Assembly: GCF_024198175.1 (NCBI RefSeq)
Contig: NZ_JAJVKV010000003.1
Location: 558,001 to 622,000 of the forward strand
Origin: Pyxidicoccus xibeiensis
GTDB lineage: Bacteria > Myxococcota > Myxococcia > Myxococcales > Myxococcaceae
Reading direction: 5' to 3'
Length of the DNA: 64,000 bases
Made by a program: the position numbers and the translations under genes. Under the pieces are notes generated by a model. It worked only from the letters and a program-made list of their open reading frames with translations. It had not been told where the DNA came from and did no database searches. Positions 16,306 to 24,990 of the stretch are shown in pieces; position 1 is the stretch's first letter; every line of letters starts with the position of its first letter.

Positions 16306-16473
16306 CCATGTCCTCCGTGGTGCCGCGGTCGAGGCGTCCCGGGCACTCCCCGGGGACCCTCGCGCGGCGCGAGGGGCGAAGCATGCACCGAATCCGTCAC
16401 ACGCGCGCTGCCCTGGCCGCCTGCCGGGCAGGAGGCGCACAGAGCCCCCGCCCGCGCCGCTACCGGGACGCCG

Positions 16474-17361
16474 TCAGGGCGCGAGCGCCGGGAAGCGTCC
16501 GGCCTCCCAGTCCGCCAGCCGCACCCGTCCCTCCGCCACGCTGTCCACCACGAAGTTCCACCAGATGACCAGGGGGTCCGGCAGCGGCGTCCCTCCGAGC
16601 ACCAGCAGCCGCGCCCCCCGCTCCGAGCGCAGCGTCAGCAGGGGCATGCCGTCCTCCAGGTGCGCCAGCACGCCCTGGGCCACGGCGGTGCCGCCCACCG
16701 CCACGTCGCCCTGAACCCCGTACACCGCGAGCGCCTGCGCGGCATCCACGGGCAGCGACACCTGCGCGCCCGGGGACAGCTCCACGTCCAGGTACGTGAG
16801 CGGCTGGAAGGTGGCCACCGGCGACACGGCGTCCTCCAGCGCGCCGGCGATGACGCGCACCCGTGCGCCGTCCCGCTCGAGGAGCGGCAGCTGCCCGGCC
16901 GGGACGTGGGCGAAGGCGGGCTCGCCGTGGCGGTGCTCGCGCGGCAGGGCCACCCAGGTCTGCACGCCGTGCAGGGGCTGGGCGTCCGGGCCCGTGTACA
17001 CGGCCTCGGCATGGACGATGCCGCGCCCGGCGGTCATCCAGTTCACGTCCCCCGGGCGGATGTCCTGCACCGTCCCGAGCGAGTCGCGGTGCCGCAGCTG
17101 GCCGGAGAACAGATACGTCACCGTCTGCAGGCCCACGTGCGGGTGCGGCGGCACGTCCATGACGCCCGCCACGGAGGGTGACGGACCGAAGTGGTCGCAG
17201 AAGACGAAGGGCCCCACCCGGCGCAGCTCCACGCGAGGCAGCGCGCGCAGCACGCGGGAGTCGCCGACGAGCTCCGTGGACTTCGCGGGCCAGAGGGCCG
17301 CCACCCCGCGCTCGCGCCGCAGGGCCCGCGGGCCACCCATGAGTCCGGCTTCACTCTTCAT
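16474..17361 (-). CDS. Pirin family protein
   Basis: A 295-residue bicupin. The N-terminal cupin carries the pirin signature and its metal ligands (FCDHFGPS, then PPHPHVGLQTVTYLFSGQLRHRDSLG, and MTAGRGIVHAE). The C-terminal pirin domain contains GVQTWVALPREHRHGEPAF and ends with WWNFVVDS, all typical. Members bind Fe(II); some have quercetinase activity and others act as redox-sensing cofactors. It is 24 residues longer at the start than some pirins, but no better start is visible. Confidence 0.9.
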   Translation of the reverse strand: MKSEAGLMGGPRALRRERGVAALWPAKSTELVGDSRVLRALPRVELRRVGPFVFCDHFGPSPSVAGVMDVPPHPHVGLQTVTYLFSGQLRHRDSLGTVQDIRPGDVNWMTAGRGIVHAEAVYTGPDAQPLHGVQTWVALPREHRHGEPAFAHVPAGQLPLLERDGARVRVIAGALEDAVSPVATFQPLTYLDVELSPGAQVSLPVDAAQALAVYGVQGDVAVGGTAVAQGVLAHLEDGMPLLTLRSERGARLLVLGGTPLPDPLVIWWNFVVDSVAEGRVRLADWEAGRFPALAP

Positions 17362-17482
17362 CTCACCCGCCTCGTACCCGGGCTGGAACCCGCTCCGCCG
17401 CGTCGCGCCACCAGCATGGAAGGAGGTCCGATGCTAGCATCGCCGCATCCCATTTCCCGGTCATCGCCTCCAGGGAACATCC

Positions 17483-18853
17483 ATGGCCCAGGCCTCCTCC
17501 GCGCTCGCCCATCCCCCCGAGCCGACGCTCGCCCTCCCCCGCTCCTTCTGGAAGACGTTCGTCAAGGAGTACTGGAACCGCAAGCCCACCGTCTTCAGGG
17601 GGCTGTTCCCGCAGCACTTCCCCACCAGCCAGGACATCTTCCAGGCGCTGCTCTCCTGCGGCGAGCGCTACCGCGCCGGTGACTTCAAGCAGCTCATCCG
17701 CTTCTACATCGAGCACGAGCCGGAGCCCGGCCAGGTGCCGGACTACTCCGCCCTCTTCTCGCTGTCGCGCTACCTGCCCGTCGCCGGGGACGGGACGCTC
17801 GACGCCTACGTGGCGCGCATCACCCATCAGCTCCGGGGCCGGCGCTTCGGCATCGTGCTCAACAACCTGCAGACGTACCAGTGGGACCACTGGCTGCAGA
17901 TGAAGAGCTTCCTGTCCGGCTTCTACGAGGCCCTCGGCGTGCCGATGTCCGGCGCGGACTCGGCGCTCTTCATGGGCAACTACCAGTCCACGCCCTTCGG
18001 GGTGCACAAGGACGACCTGCACATCTTCAACTTCATCATCGAGGGGCACAAGGTGATGAGCATGTGGCCCTTCGAGATGCTGGCCGACCGGCCGGAGGTT
18101 CCCAAGAACATCCCCGGGATGGCCGAGCAGGGCGCCATCATCCACCTGCGCGACAAGGAGGATGAGCAGCAGTTGCTCTCGCAGGCGCAGTTCCTGGAAG
18201 CCCAGGCCGGCGACATCTACTACTGGCCGGCGTCCTACTGGCACCGCGCGGAGCCGAGCAAGGACCTGACGGTGTCCGCATCGCTGGGCGTCAGCTTCCG
18301 CCCGCCCGAGTTCGTAGGGGCCGCGCCGAAGCACGAGTGGCCCGGGAAGCTGCGCCACGCGGAGCTGCCGGACGGCTCGAAGTGGAAGGTGCCGGAGGCG
18401 GTGAGGCGCTCCATCGGCAAGCGGGGCAGTCGCCCCAACGTGCTGGCCGCAGACCGCGAGAGCACGGCCGCGTGGGTGCGCTTCCTCACCACCGGGGCCA
18501 TGGAGGGGTCGCCGCCACAGGACCGGGACGCGCAGCCCCTCACCGGCCAGGACTGGGTGCGGACCCATCCCTTGCGCCCCATCGTCACCACCGCGCTGTC
18601 GGAGGGGCACCTGCTGGTCGCCGCCAACGGGCACTCGTCCACGCTGGCTCCCAGCGTCGTGGTGCGCCGCCGGCTGGAGAAGCTCGTGGCCACGCTCAAC
18701 ACGGGCAGGCCGGTGCGGGTGAAGGAGCTGGAGGAGGCCTTCTTCACGAAGCTGGAGGGGCGCACCTTCAAGCGAAGCGCCTTCCAGGCGCTGATGAACG
18801 ACCTGCTGCGCTGGCGTGCCGTGCGGCGCTGCGAGCCCGGTCAGGGCGGCTGA
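17483..18853 (+). CDS. JmjC-like cupin protein (putative Fe(II)/2-oxoglutarate oxygenase)
   Basis: A 456-residue protein. It begins with FWKTFVKEYWNRKPTVFRGLF, the usual lead-in of cupin-4/JmjC-type oxygenases. The core has H-x-D (FGVHKDD near residue 176) and a distal His (YWHRAEP near 256), completing a 2-His-1-carboxylate iron site. Family members hydroxylate ribosomal proteins or other peptides. The C-terminal 150 residues form a winged-helix-like tail (VVVRRRLEKLVATL, FQALMNDLLRWRAV), as in ribosomal oxygenases, where it aids dimerisation. The substrate is unknown. The divergent pirin gene lies 121 bases upstream. Confidence 0.8.
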   Translation: MAQASSALAHPPEPTLALPRSFWKTFVKEYWNRKPTVFRGLFPQHFPTSQDIFQALLSCGERYRAGDFKQLIRFYIEHEPEPGQVPDYSALFSLSRYLPVAGDGTLDAYVARITHQLRGRRFGIVLNNLQTYQWDHWLQMKSFLSGFYEALGVPMSGADSALFMGNYQSTPFGVHKDDLHIFNFIIEGHKVMSMWPFEMLADRPEVPKNIPGMAEQGAIIHLRDKEDEQQLLSQAQFLEAQAGDIYYWPASYWHRAEPSKDLTVSASLGVSFRPPEFVGAAPKHEWPGKLRHAELPDGSKWKVPEAVRRSIGKRGSRPNVLAADRESTAAWVRFLTTGAMEGSPPQDRDAQPLTGQDWVRTHPLRPIVTTALSEGHLLVAANGHSSTLAPSVVVRRRLEKLVATLNTGRPVRVKELEEAFFTKLEGRTFKRSAFQALMNDLLRWRAVRRCEPGQGG

Positions 18854-18873
18854 AGGCCGGGGCGCCGCGCGGC

Positions 18874-20232
18874 TCAGCTTGCGCGAGGCGGCAGGAGGAG
18901 CGACGGCGCTCCGCAGCCGCCCGCGGTGGGGAAGAACGTCAGGTCCGCCCCCACGCCCAGGAGCGCGCGGAAGGTCTCCAGCACGGGCAGGTCCAGCTCC
19001 ACCGGCGCCACCCGCCGCACCCGCTGCCCGTCCCGCACCTCCCAGCCACCGGCGATGAGGCAGACGCGTCCGGGGCGGGGCATCGTCGTGAAGGTCTCCA
19101 CGCGTGCCACCAGCTCCATGTAGTGCGCGGGCAGCGCGTCGCCGCGCGGGACGACGAAGAAGCCGAGCGCCGAGGGTGCGGGCGGTGCGGCGCCGTCGCG
19201 CAGGCCCCGGCCGTTGGGCTCCGCCCCCAGCCGGGCCGCCGTCTCGCCCGAGTGGAGGAAGCCCAGCAGCCGGCCCTCGTCGACCAGCCGCAGTGCGCGC
19301 ACGGTCCGGCCCTCGTCGTCGAACAGCCGGCTCGAGACGCCTCGCGGGCGCACCGGGTCGTCGTCCACGGACAGCACCGAGGGAAACACCTTGCGGCCCA
19401 CGGCACGTGCCAGGGCTGGAGTCGCGGCGGCCACGTCGCCCTGGAGCAGCCAGGACAGGCCCGCGACGAGCGGAGCCGCCACGGCCGGACGCAGCACCAG
19501 GGGAAGCGTGAGGTCCGCGGCTTCCGCGGGCCCCTCCAGCGCGGAGACGGCCTCCGCCAGTCGCGCACGCAGCGGAGCCAGGTCCGCGTCGGCTTCTCCG
19601 GGTGGCAGCGCCACGGCATCCACCACGGCACCACGCGCCGTCTCGCAGCGCAGGAAGGCCTCGCCGCCGACCTCGACCTGCGCGGTCTCCCCTCCTCCGC
19701 TTCGCAGCAGTGCGGACTCCGTGGCGCGCCACGTGAGCACCAGCGCCTGCACGATGACGCCGGGCGGAACCACCTCGCGGGCAAGGCGCTCGGCCTGTTG
19801 TCTTGCCGCGTGCACCGAGAGGTCGGGCAACCCCGAGGGACTCGGGCCCGCCGGAGCTGGCACGGGTGGAGGCGGGAGGCTCGCTCCCGCGGCTCCTGCG
19901 GCGGCGCGACCTTGCGCGAGCTCCAGCAGCCTCCGGAGGTCCGGCGTGGCGCCCACGGGCCCCGCCGCGAAGCCATACCGCTCCCCTGCCCACACCCGCG
20001 CCGCCGCCGAGACGGCAAGGCCGTGGCTGGCGGCGGAGGTGCGCGTGCCCGGCTCGTACTCCAGCGTCAGGCGTTGGCTCGCGGAGAGGAAGAGCTCCGC
20101 GTCCGAGTGGGTGTGCTGACGACCGAAGTCTTCCAGCGCGGCCCGCGCGGCTCCCGACAGCGCACGCGGGCCCGACAGGATGGCCTGTGCTGCCTGCCCC
20201 TCGCCCGACCCGCTGTCTCGCGTCGCACCCAC
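18874..20232 (-). CDS. TldE/PmbA-like protein (metallopeptidase-associated subunit)
   Basis: A 452-residue protein of the TldD/PmbA superfamily. It keeps the C-terminal beta-rich pattern (SRLFDDEGRTVRALRLVDEGRLLGFLHSGETAARL, then PNGRG, and FTTMPRPGRVCLIAGGWEVRDGQRVRRVAPVELDLPVLETF) but has no HExxxH, as expected of the non-catalytic TldE/PmbA partner. The start is GTG at 20232. It is divergent from a TldD-like gene, with a repeat-filled spacer between them. TldD/TldE complexes degrade peptides in a central tunnel and mature some RiPP leaders, such as microcin B17. Confidence 0.8.
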   Translation of the reverse strand: MGATRDSGSGEGQAAQAILSGPRALSGAARAALEDFGRQHTHSDAELFLSASQRLTLEYEPGTRTSAASHGLAVSAAARVWAGERYGFAAGPVGATPDLRRLLELAQGRAAAGAAGASLPPPPVPAPAGPSPSGLPDLSVHAARQQAERLAREVVPPGVIVQALVLTWRATESALLRSGGGETAQVEVGGEAFLRCETARGAVVDAVALPPGEADADLAPLRARLAEAVSALEGPAEAADLTLPLVLRPAVAAPLVAGLSWLLQGDVAAATPALARAVGRKVFPSVLSVDDDPVRPRGVSSRLFDDEGRTVRALRLVDEGRLLGFLHSGETAARLGAEPNGRGLRDGAAPPAPSALGFFVVPRGDALPAHYMELVARVETFTTMPRPGRVCLIAGGWEVRDGQRVRRVAPVELDLPVLETFRALLGVGADLTFFPTAGGCGAPSLLLPPRAS

Positions 20233-20255
20233 GTGGCGCCATCATGCCCCATTCC

Positions 20256-20403
20256 GACGCCGCGAGGCCTCGTGCGCCATACGCGCCTGGCTGGGAACGC
20301 CCTCCCCACGCCGTGAGGCCCCACAGGCCGTTTGCACGGTTGGGAAGCCCCTCCCACGGCGCGAGCCCTCGCACGCCTTGAGTACGGCCAGAAAAACGGT
20401 GCG
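20256..20403. repeat. Three diverged tandem units of about 49 bp
   Basis: Units starting near 20256, 20307 and 20355 share the order AC-G-C/G-CG-C/TGAG-G/CC-C, then a GC-rich middle, then TGGGAA-CGCCCTCCC in the first two. The third unit degenerates at its end into the start of the following repeat. They fill the spacer between the two TldD-family genes. No protein-coding meaning is evident. Confidence 0.5.
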
Positions 20404-20574
20404 TTGCTGAAGAGAGGTACCGACCCGTGCCAGTCACCGCTCGGTGGCACGTTCCCGGGCGCCAAGGAGCCCATCGCCTTCAAAACGGTGCGATGCTGGA
20501 GAAGCACCGTCCCCGTCCCCCTGCCGTGGCTCGGTGGCACAGGCCCGGAAGACGGGAAGGAGCCCATCGCCTTG
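20393..20574. repeat. Two-copy tandem repeat of about 90 bp
   Basis: Each copy starts AAAACGGTGCG(T/A)TGCTG, contains GCTCGGTGGCAC in the middle and ends AAGGAGCCCATCGCCTT (copies 20393-20481 and 20482-20574). The interior is diverged. It directly precedes the TldD-like start. It may be part of a dispersed repeat family of the genome or a duplicated promoter element. Confidence 0.6.
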
Positions 20575-20598
20575 AACTGGTTCGTGGAGCGGCGCGAG

Positions 20599-21849
20599 AT
20601 GGCGGAGGTCATCCACTCCCGCTCCGGGCTCCGCGTCCAGCCGTCCACCGACGAGCGAGGCCTCTCCACCTGCCGCTCCGTGGAGGGCGGCACCGCGCAT
20701 GCCTGGAGCGAGGTGACGGGAGACGACCTCCCGCCCGGTGCCCTGCCAGCGGAGGTGATACCCCGCGCGCGCGCGCTGCTCGCCCCCGGCCCCGTCCTGG
20801 GGGATGGCGGCGAAGCGGGCGCGGAGGCCGTGCGGCGGCTGGTGGATGTGGCCCGTGCCGCGGGCGCCGCGCAGTTGGACGTGCTGCTGCGCGAGGTGGA
20901 GCGCCGGACGCTCTTCGCCGATGCCGGGCATCAGGTGGAGAACCACGCCCGCTACGCCATCCTGGAGGTGAAGGCCTTCCATGCGGCCGGCGGCGCCACC
21001 ACCGACCTCTGGCGCGCCACCGCCTTTCCGGACGTGGCGCACCTGCGCGCGACGCTGCCCTCACTGGAGGCCCTGGTGGACGGCCTGGTGCGCGAGCTGC
21101 GGGAGACCACGCCGTGCGTGCCCTTCCCCACCGGGACGCTGCCCATCGTCTTCCCTCCCGGCGCGGCGTCCGCCTGCTTCTTCCACGAGGTCTGCGGCCA
21201 CCCGCTGGAGGGAGACGTCGTCGCGCGCGGAGGCTCGTACCTCGCGCGCCGGCTGGGACAGCGCGTCGCCGGCCCCTGGCTCTCCGTGTCGGACGACCCC
21301 ACCGATGGCCACGGCGCGCTCGGCTTCGCCTGGGATGACGAGGGCCACGCCGCCCAGGCCGTGCCGCTCCTCCGAAACGGAATCGTCGGCTCGCCGATGC
21401 TCGACACCCGCAGTGCCGACGCCCTGGGCCGCCCACCCAATGGCCATGGCCGACGCGTGGACTTCCGGCACCCGCCCCTGCCCCGCATGGCCCACACCCG
21501 CGTGGAGCCCCATGAAGGCAGCCTGGAGTCGCTGCTGGCGGAGCTGCCGCAAGGGCTGCTCGTGCAGCACCTCACCCCGCGGCACATGAATCTCCTGTCG
21601 GGAGACTTCAGCTTCTACGTGGTGGAGGCGCGCGAGGTGCGGGACGGGCGCCCGGGACGGCGCGTGTCACCCGGCATCCTGGAGGGCAACGGCCTGGAGG
21701 CGCTCGCCTCCATCGACGCGGTGGGCGCCAGCGCGGTCAACCTCTTCGCCACGCGCGGCTGCCGCAAGCTGGACCACGGACCGCTGCCAGTGTCCTTCGG
21801 GCAGCCCGCGGTGCGCTTCCGCGGGCTGCACGTGAGGCCCTGGAGCTGA
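20599..21849 (+). CDS. TldD-like metallopeptidase
   Basis: A 416-residue TldD homologue with the zinc motif HExxxH (FFHEVCGHPLEGD, first His near residue 196). The following conserved stretch includes SVSDDPTDGHGALGFAWDDEG, and the C-terminal strand set includes EAREVRDGRPGRRVSPGILEGNGLEALASIDAVG. A late Cys (RGCRKLDHGPLPVSFGQP) sits where TldD has its conserved Cys-Gly. Such proteases digest unfolded peptides together with TldE. ATG 20599 is preceded by GGAG. The open frame back to 20332 passes through the repeats and is taken as non-coding. Confidence 0.85.
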   Translation: MAEVIHSRSGLRVQPSTDERGLSTCRSVEGGTAHAWSEVTGDDLPPGALPAEVIPRARALLAPGPVLGDGGEAGAEAVRRLVDVARAAGAAQLDVLLREVERRTLFADAGHQVENHARYAILEVKAFHAAGGATTDLWRATAFPDVAHLRATLPSLEALVDGLVRELRETTPCVPFPTGTLPIVFPPGAASACFFHEVCGHPLEGDVVARGGSYLARRLGQRVAGPWLSVSDDPTDGHGALGFAWDDEGHAAQAVPLLRNGIVGSPMLDTRSADALGRPPNGHGRRVDFRHPPLPRMAHTRVEPHEGSLESLLAELPQGLLVQHLTPRHMNLLSGDFSFYVVEAREVRDGRPGRRVSPGILEGNGLEALASIDAVGASAVNLFATRGCRKLDHGPLPVSFGQPAVRFRGLHVRPWS

Positions 21850-21856
21850 AGGCGGG

Positions 21857-22960
21857 CTACTCCTCCCCGGCGTGCTCGTCCGGGGGAGGCGGCGCCTGGC
21901 ACAGCCAGCTCACGTCCTCCTCCGGCGGATGCGGGTCCTCCAGCGGGTCCGGCTCATGCGGGGGGTAGTTGAACCCCGCCCTGACGCGCTGCACGGAGAT
22001 TCCGGGACGGGGCGTCACGGTGAAGGGCTCGATGGGAAGGGGCCGGAAGCCGTACGGGCCCATCTCCTCCTCCGGCGCCGGAGGCGGGTGCGTGTCCGTG
22101 AAGGTCACCTGCACCGGCTGCGTCGCGCCCGGCGGCAGCACCAGCGCGAAGTAGCCGATGTGGCTCACCGGGTCCGGCAGCACGGAGAAGCCCAGGGGGG
22201 ACTGGCCCGGCAGCCCTTCCGGCGCCGCCCAGTCCAGCGCCAGCAGCGTGCCCGCGCTCGCCTCGCCGGCCACCTCGTCCAGGGAGCCGAGGTAGAAGTC
22301 GTAGAAGAAGCTGGGCGTATGCACCCAGAAGAGCACCACCCCACCCGTGCGGGCCGGGTTGACCAGGTCCGCCACCGTCGTCGCGGTCCCCTGCGCCGTC
22401 AGGTGCTGGGCCACCGCGTCCAGCGCGCCCGCGCTGCCCACCATCAGCGCCGTCTGGGCGATGCACTGCGTGCGGCTGACCTGGATGGGACGCAGGTGCG
22501 TGGTGGGGTAGTACGTCGCGGGCGGCATCTCGAAGGGCGTGGACTCGTCGGAGTGGAAGACGACGCCCCCTTCTGGCGGAATCGCCTCCGCCACGTACGG
22601 CACCGTGTCGTTCGACAGGACGCCCTGCACCTGCCAGTGCCCTCCGCCGGAGGAGGCGTCGCTCGTCACGTCCGTCAGGCCCGGCCCGTACAGGCGCACC
22701 CGCGCCTCCGGGACGACCGAGGCGGCCAGGTACGGAATGCCGTCGAAGACGCCGGGGTCATCACCCGGCTCCTCCGTGGACATGTACTGGACGTAGAGCG
22801 CCTCCGGGTCGAACACCATGCCGGACACCGTGGCCTGGCGCGCTGGCAGCTCGACGACAGGGGCGTCCACGCCGCTGCCGACGGGAACGGGCTCGGAGTC
22901 GCCGCAGCCGCCCAGGGCGGCGGCGAGCAGGAAGGAGGCTGTGAGGGAGCTGGCCTTCAT
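21857..22960 (-). CDS. Lipoprotein, function unknown
   Basis: A 367-residue lipoprotein: signal MKASSLTASFLLAAALGGC with lipobox LGGC. The mature part starts with a Pro/Val-rich linker and an Ig-like or carboxypeptidase-regulatory-like segment (QATVSGMVFDPEALYVQYM, ARVRLYGPGLTDVTSDASSGGGHWQVQGVL). It has no heme motif. Its start is 18 bases downstream of the multiheme cytochrome stop, so both are probably one operon and it may be that protein's partner at the outer membrane. GAGGAA precedes the ATG at 22960; an in-frame ATG at 22972 is possible. Confidence 0.75.
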   Translation of the reverse strand: MKASSLTASFLLAAALGGCGDSEPVPVGSGVDAPVVELPARQATVSGMVFDPEALYVQYMSTEEPGDDPGVFDGIPYLAASVVPEARVRLYGPGLTDVTSDASSGGGHWQVQGVLSNDTVPYVAEAIPPEGGVVFHSDESTPFEMPPATYYPTTHLRPIQVSRTQCIAQTALMVGSAGALDAVAQHLTAQGTATTVADLVNPARTGGVVLFWVHTPSFFYDFYLGSLDEVAGEASAGTLLALDWAAPEGLPGQSPLGFSVLPDPVSHIGYFALVLPPGATQPVQVTFTDTHPPPAPEEEMGPYGFRPLPIEPFTVTPRPGISVQRVRAGFNYPPHEPDPLEDPHPPEEDVSWLCQAPPPPDEHAGEE

Positions 22961-22977
22961 CGCATTCCTCATGGGGT

Positions 22978-24882
22978 TCACCGGGCAGGCAGCACGTGCT
23001 CCGACGGAGGCGTCGTCACGTGGCACGCATTGGCGCAATTGCCGTAGATGTTGGGGGCGGCGGAGAGCGGCTCGAACTCCAGGTCCTTGTACTCGTTGCC
23101 GTGGGTGCCCGGGTGGCAGCCCTCGCAGGCGATGAGGCTGGGCCGCAGGGTGCTCTCACGCGTCAGGTGGCACAGCGTGCAGTCACCCTTGTTCTGGGCG
23201 TACTTGCGCGAGTTGATGTGGATGCGGTGCATGAAGTCCGAGACGTGCCCCTTGGACTCGTCGTGGTGGCACGTCTTGCACGTCTCCACGTGGTCCACCG
23301 AGACGCCGTGGTGCACGTTGCTCAGCGAGTTCACCCCGTTGTGGCACACCTGGCAGTTGCCGATGCGGCCGGGGTACGTGGTGGGCTGCGTCTGGCCCAC
23401 CTGGAAGAAGAACGGATCCAACCGGTTCAGGCGCTCGCCCATGAAGTTGCGGTGCCCCTTCAGGAGGATGGCGTAGGTGCCCGGCTTCGCATCCTCCGGC
23501 AGGGGCACCGTGAAGCGCGTGGGCGGCCGGTGGACCATGCCGCCCGGGACGTAGGGCGTGTTCGGGCTGACGTAGTACTCGGGCTCGATGTCCCGCGGGT
23601 ACGCGAAGTACGGCGGGTCGTAGGTGCCGTTGACCACCTGCAGGTCTTGCAGCGGGCCCACGACCTTGAAGCCGGACTCGGAGGCGCTGCCGTCCCGCCA
23701 GGTCAGCAGCATGAAGCTGTTGAAGTAGGCCAGGCCGTTGGACGCCTCGCTCATGTAGTCCAGGTAGGAGGGCATGGAGTCGCGCGGGTGCAGCGCGTGC
23801 CCGTCACCGTCCTGGAGGGACACGACGAAGTCCACCGACTCACCCGGCGCGTGGTAGCGGCCATTCTGCGGGCGCCCCACCTGCACCTTCTGCGTCAGGC
23901 CGAAGCCGCAGGGCACGGGCGTGTCCGTGGCCAGTCCGTCCGGGCCCACCTCGTAGCAGGTGGCGGGCCGGTCCTTCTCCGGGACGAAGGACACCGGAAA
24001 GAGGAAGGGCTTCTGGGGCCGCAGGCTCCAGGTGACGCGGATGACGCCCTCACCGGTGAGCTCCGGCATGGTGAAGGACTTGAAGGGGTTGGTGGAGCCG
24101 GCGAAGGAGACCTTCACCGCGGTGTTGTACTCGAGGCCGTCCCCATCCGGAGACGCCACGGGGACGGGGTCGTCCGGGAAGGTGGGGCGGGCGAGGCCGT
24201 TCACGGCGAAGACGACGTGCGTGCGGCCGGCCTCGGCGTTCTCCGCCAGGAAGTCGCTGCGCAGGTACGTCTGGCTGGTGCGCACATTGCCATCCGCGTC
24301 GAGCACCTCCAGCAGGAGGGTGTCATCGTTGGAGAGCATCCACGCCGCGTTCTCGTAGCGCGTCTCGCGCAGGAAGACGCCGGGCTGCTCCTGCACCCAG
24401 TTGTCCGGGCCGACGGTCATCCCGGACCAGTCCAGGTCCTTGAAGTCCGACTGCAGGCGGGCCCACGCCGCCGGCCGCTTGCGGTCGTTGTAGTCCGTGT
24501 GCACCCCCGCCACGATGTCCACCGCGGAGAACTCACGCAGGAAGTACAGCTCGCCGGGGGACACGGTCATCCGGGCCTGCGGCTCATGCGAAGGATCGGC
24601 CGGCAGGGGAAAGTCGACGTTCAGGTCGAAGCAGAGGTCCGGGTACGTGGGCAGCGCGAGGCTGCCCTTCGTCACCGGTGAGCCGTTGGGCAGGATGGAG
24701 CAGCCCTTGAAGGCCATCAGCGACAGGGAGATGGCGCCGGAGGCGGAGCTCGAGTACGGGTCGAAGGCCCTGGCGCCGCGGCCGCGCGTGCCTTCCGCAT
24801 CGGACGTGTCCAGCAGGCTGCAGCCCGAGGCGCACGCCAGCACCAGGAGCGACAAGAGGAGTCTCTTGAGGGGCGGATTCAT
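22978..24882 (-). CDS. Multiheme c-type cytochrome lipoprotein, OmcA/MtrC-like
   Basis: A 634-residue lipoprotein (lipobox ASGC near residue 21). Residues about 40-490 are beta-rich. The C-terminal 130 residues bind heme: CQVCH (near 507), CKTCHH (533), CTLCH (566), CEGCH (584) and an expanded CANACH (616), plus many His that could be distal ligands (HHGVSVDH, HRIHIN). This resembles the OmcA/MtrC family of surface cytochromes but with five sites rather than ten. The likely role is electron transfer at or beyond the outer membrane. It is expected to need the Ccm machinery, which is not in this window. It lies 108 bases downstream of the diheme cytochrome gene. Confidence 0.82.
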   Translation of the reverse strand: MNPPLKRLLLSLLVLACASGCSLLDTSDAEGTRGRGARAFDPYSSSASGAISLSLMAFKGCSILPNGSPVTKGSLALPTYPDLCFDLNVDFPLPADPSHEPQARMTVSPGELYFLREFSAVDIVAGVHTDYNDRKRPAAWARLQSDFKDLDWSGMTVGPDNWVQEQPGVFLRETRYENAAWMLSNDDTLLLEVLDADGNVRTSQTYLRSDFLAENAEAGRTHVVFAVNGLARPTFPDDPVPVASPDGDGLEYNTAVKVSFAGSTNPFKSFTMPELTGEGVIRVTWSLRPQKPFLFPVSFVPEKDRPATCYEVGPDGLATDTPVPCGFGLTQKVQVGRPQNGRYHAPGESVDFVVSLQDGDGHALHPRDSMPSYLDYMSEASNGLAYFNSFMLLTWRDGSASESGFKVVGPLQDLQVVNGTYDPPYFAYPRDIEPEYYVSPNTPYVPGGMVHRPPTRFTVPLPEDAKPGTYAILLKGHRNFMGERLNRLDPFFFQVGQTQPTTYPGRIGNCQVCHNGVNSLSNVHHGVSVDHVETCKTCHHDESKGHVSDFMHRIHINSRKYAQNKGDCTLCHLTRESTLRPSLIACEGCHPGTHGNEYKDLEFEPLSAAPNIYGNCANACHVTTPPSEHVLPAR

Positions 24883-24990
24883 GGGGGGTTCGTGCCCGTC
24901 GGGGTGTCACCGCCCGGGGGCTGGCGGTGGGAAACAGGAAACGCGGGAATCCTACCGGCCAATCCGGAGGGACGCCAGCGACCGGCCGGA

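Noticed and set aside
16357..16375. Perfect 8-bp hairpin CCCTCGCG-CGG-CGCGAGGG
   Set aside because: Strong stem but no T-run, and it lies upstream of a gene in a very GC-rich spacer, where such stems are common. Not called as terminator or operator.
20332..20598. Extension of the TldD-like frame upstream to 20332
   Set aside because: It would translate through the tandem repeats and adds about 90 residues not expected for TldD; ATG 20599 fits the family start.
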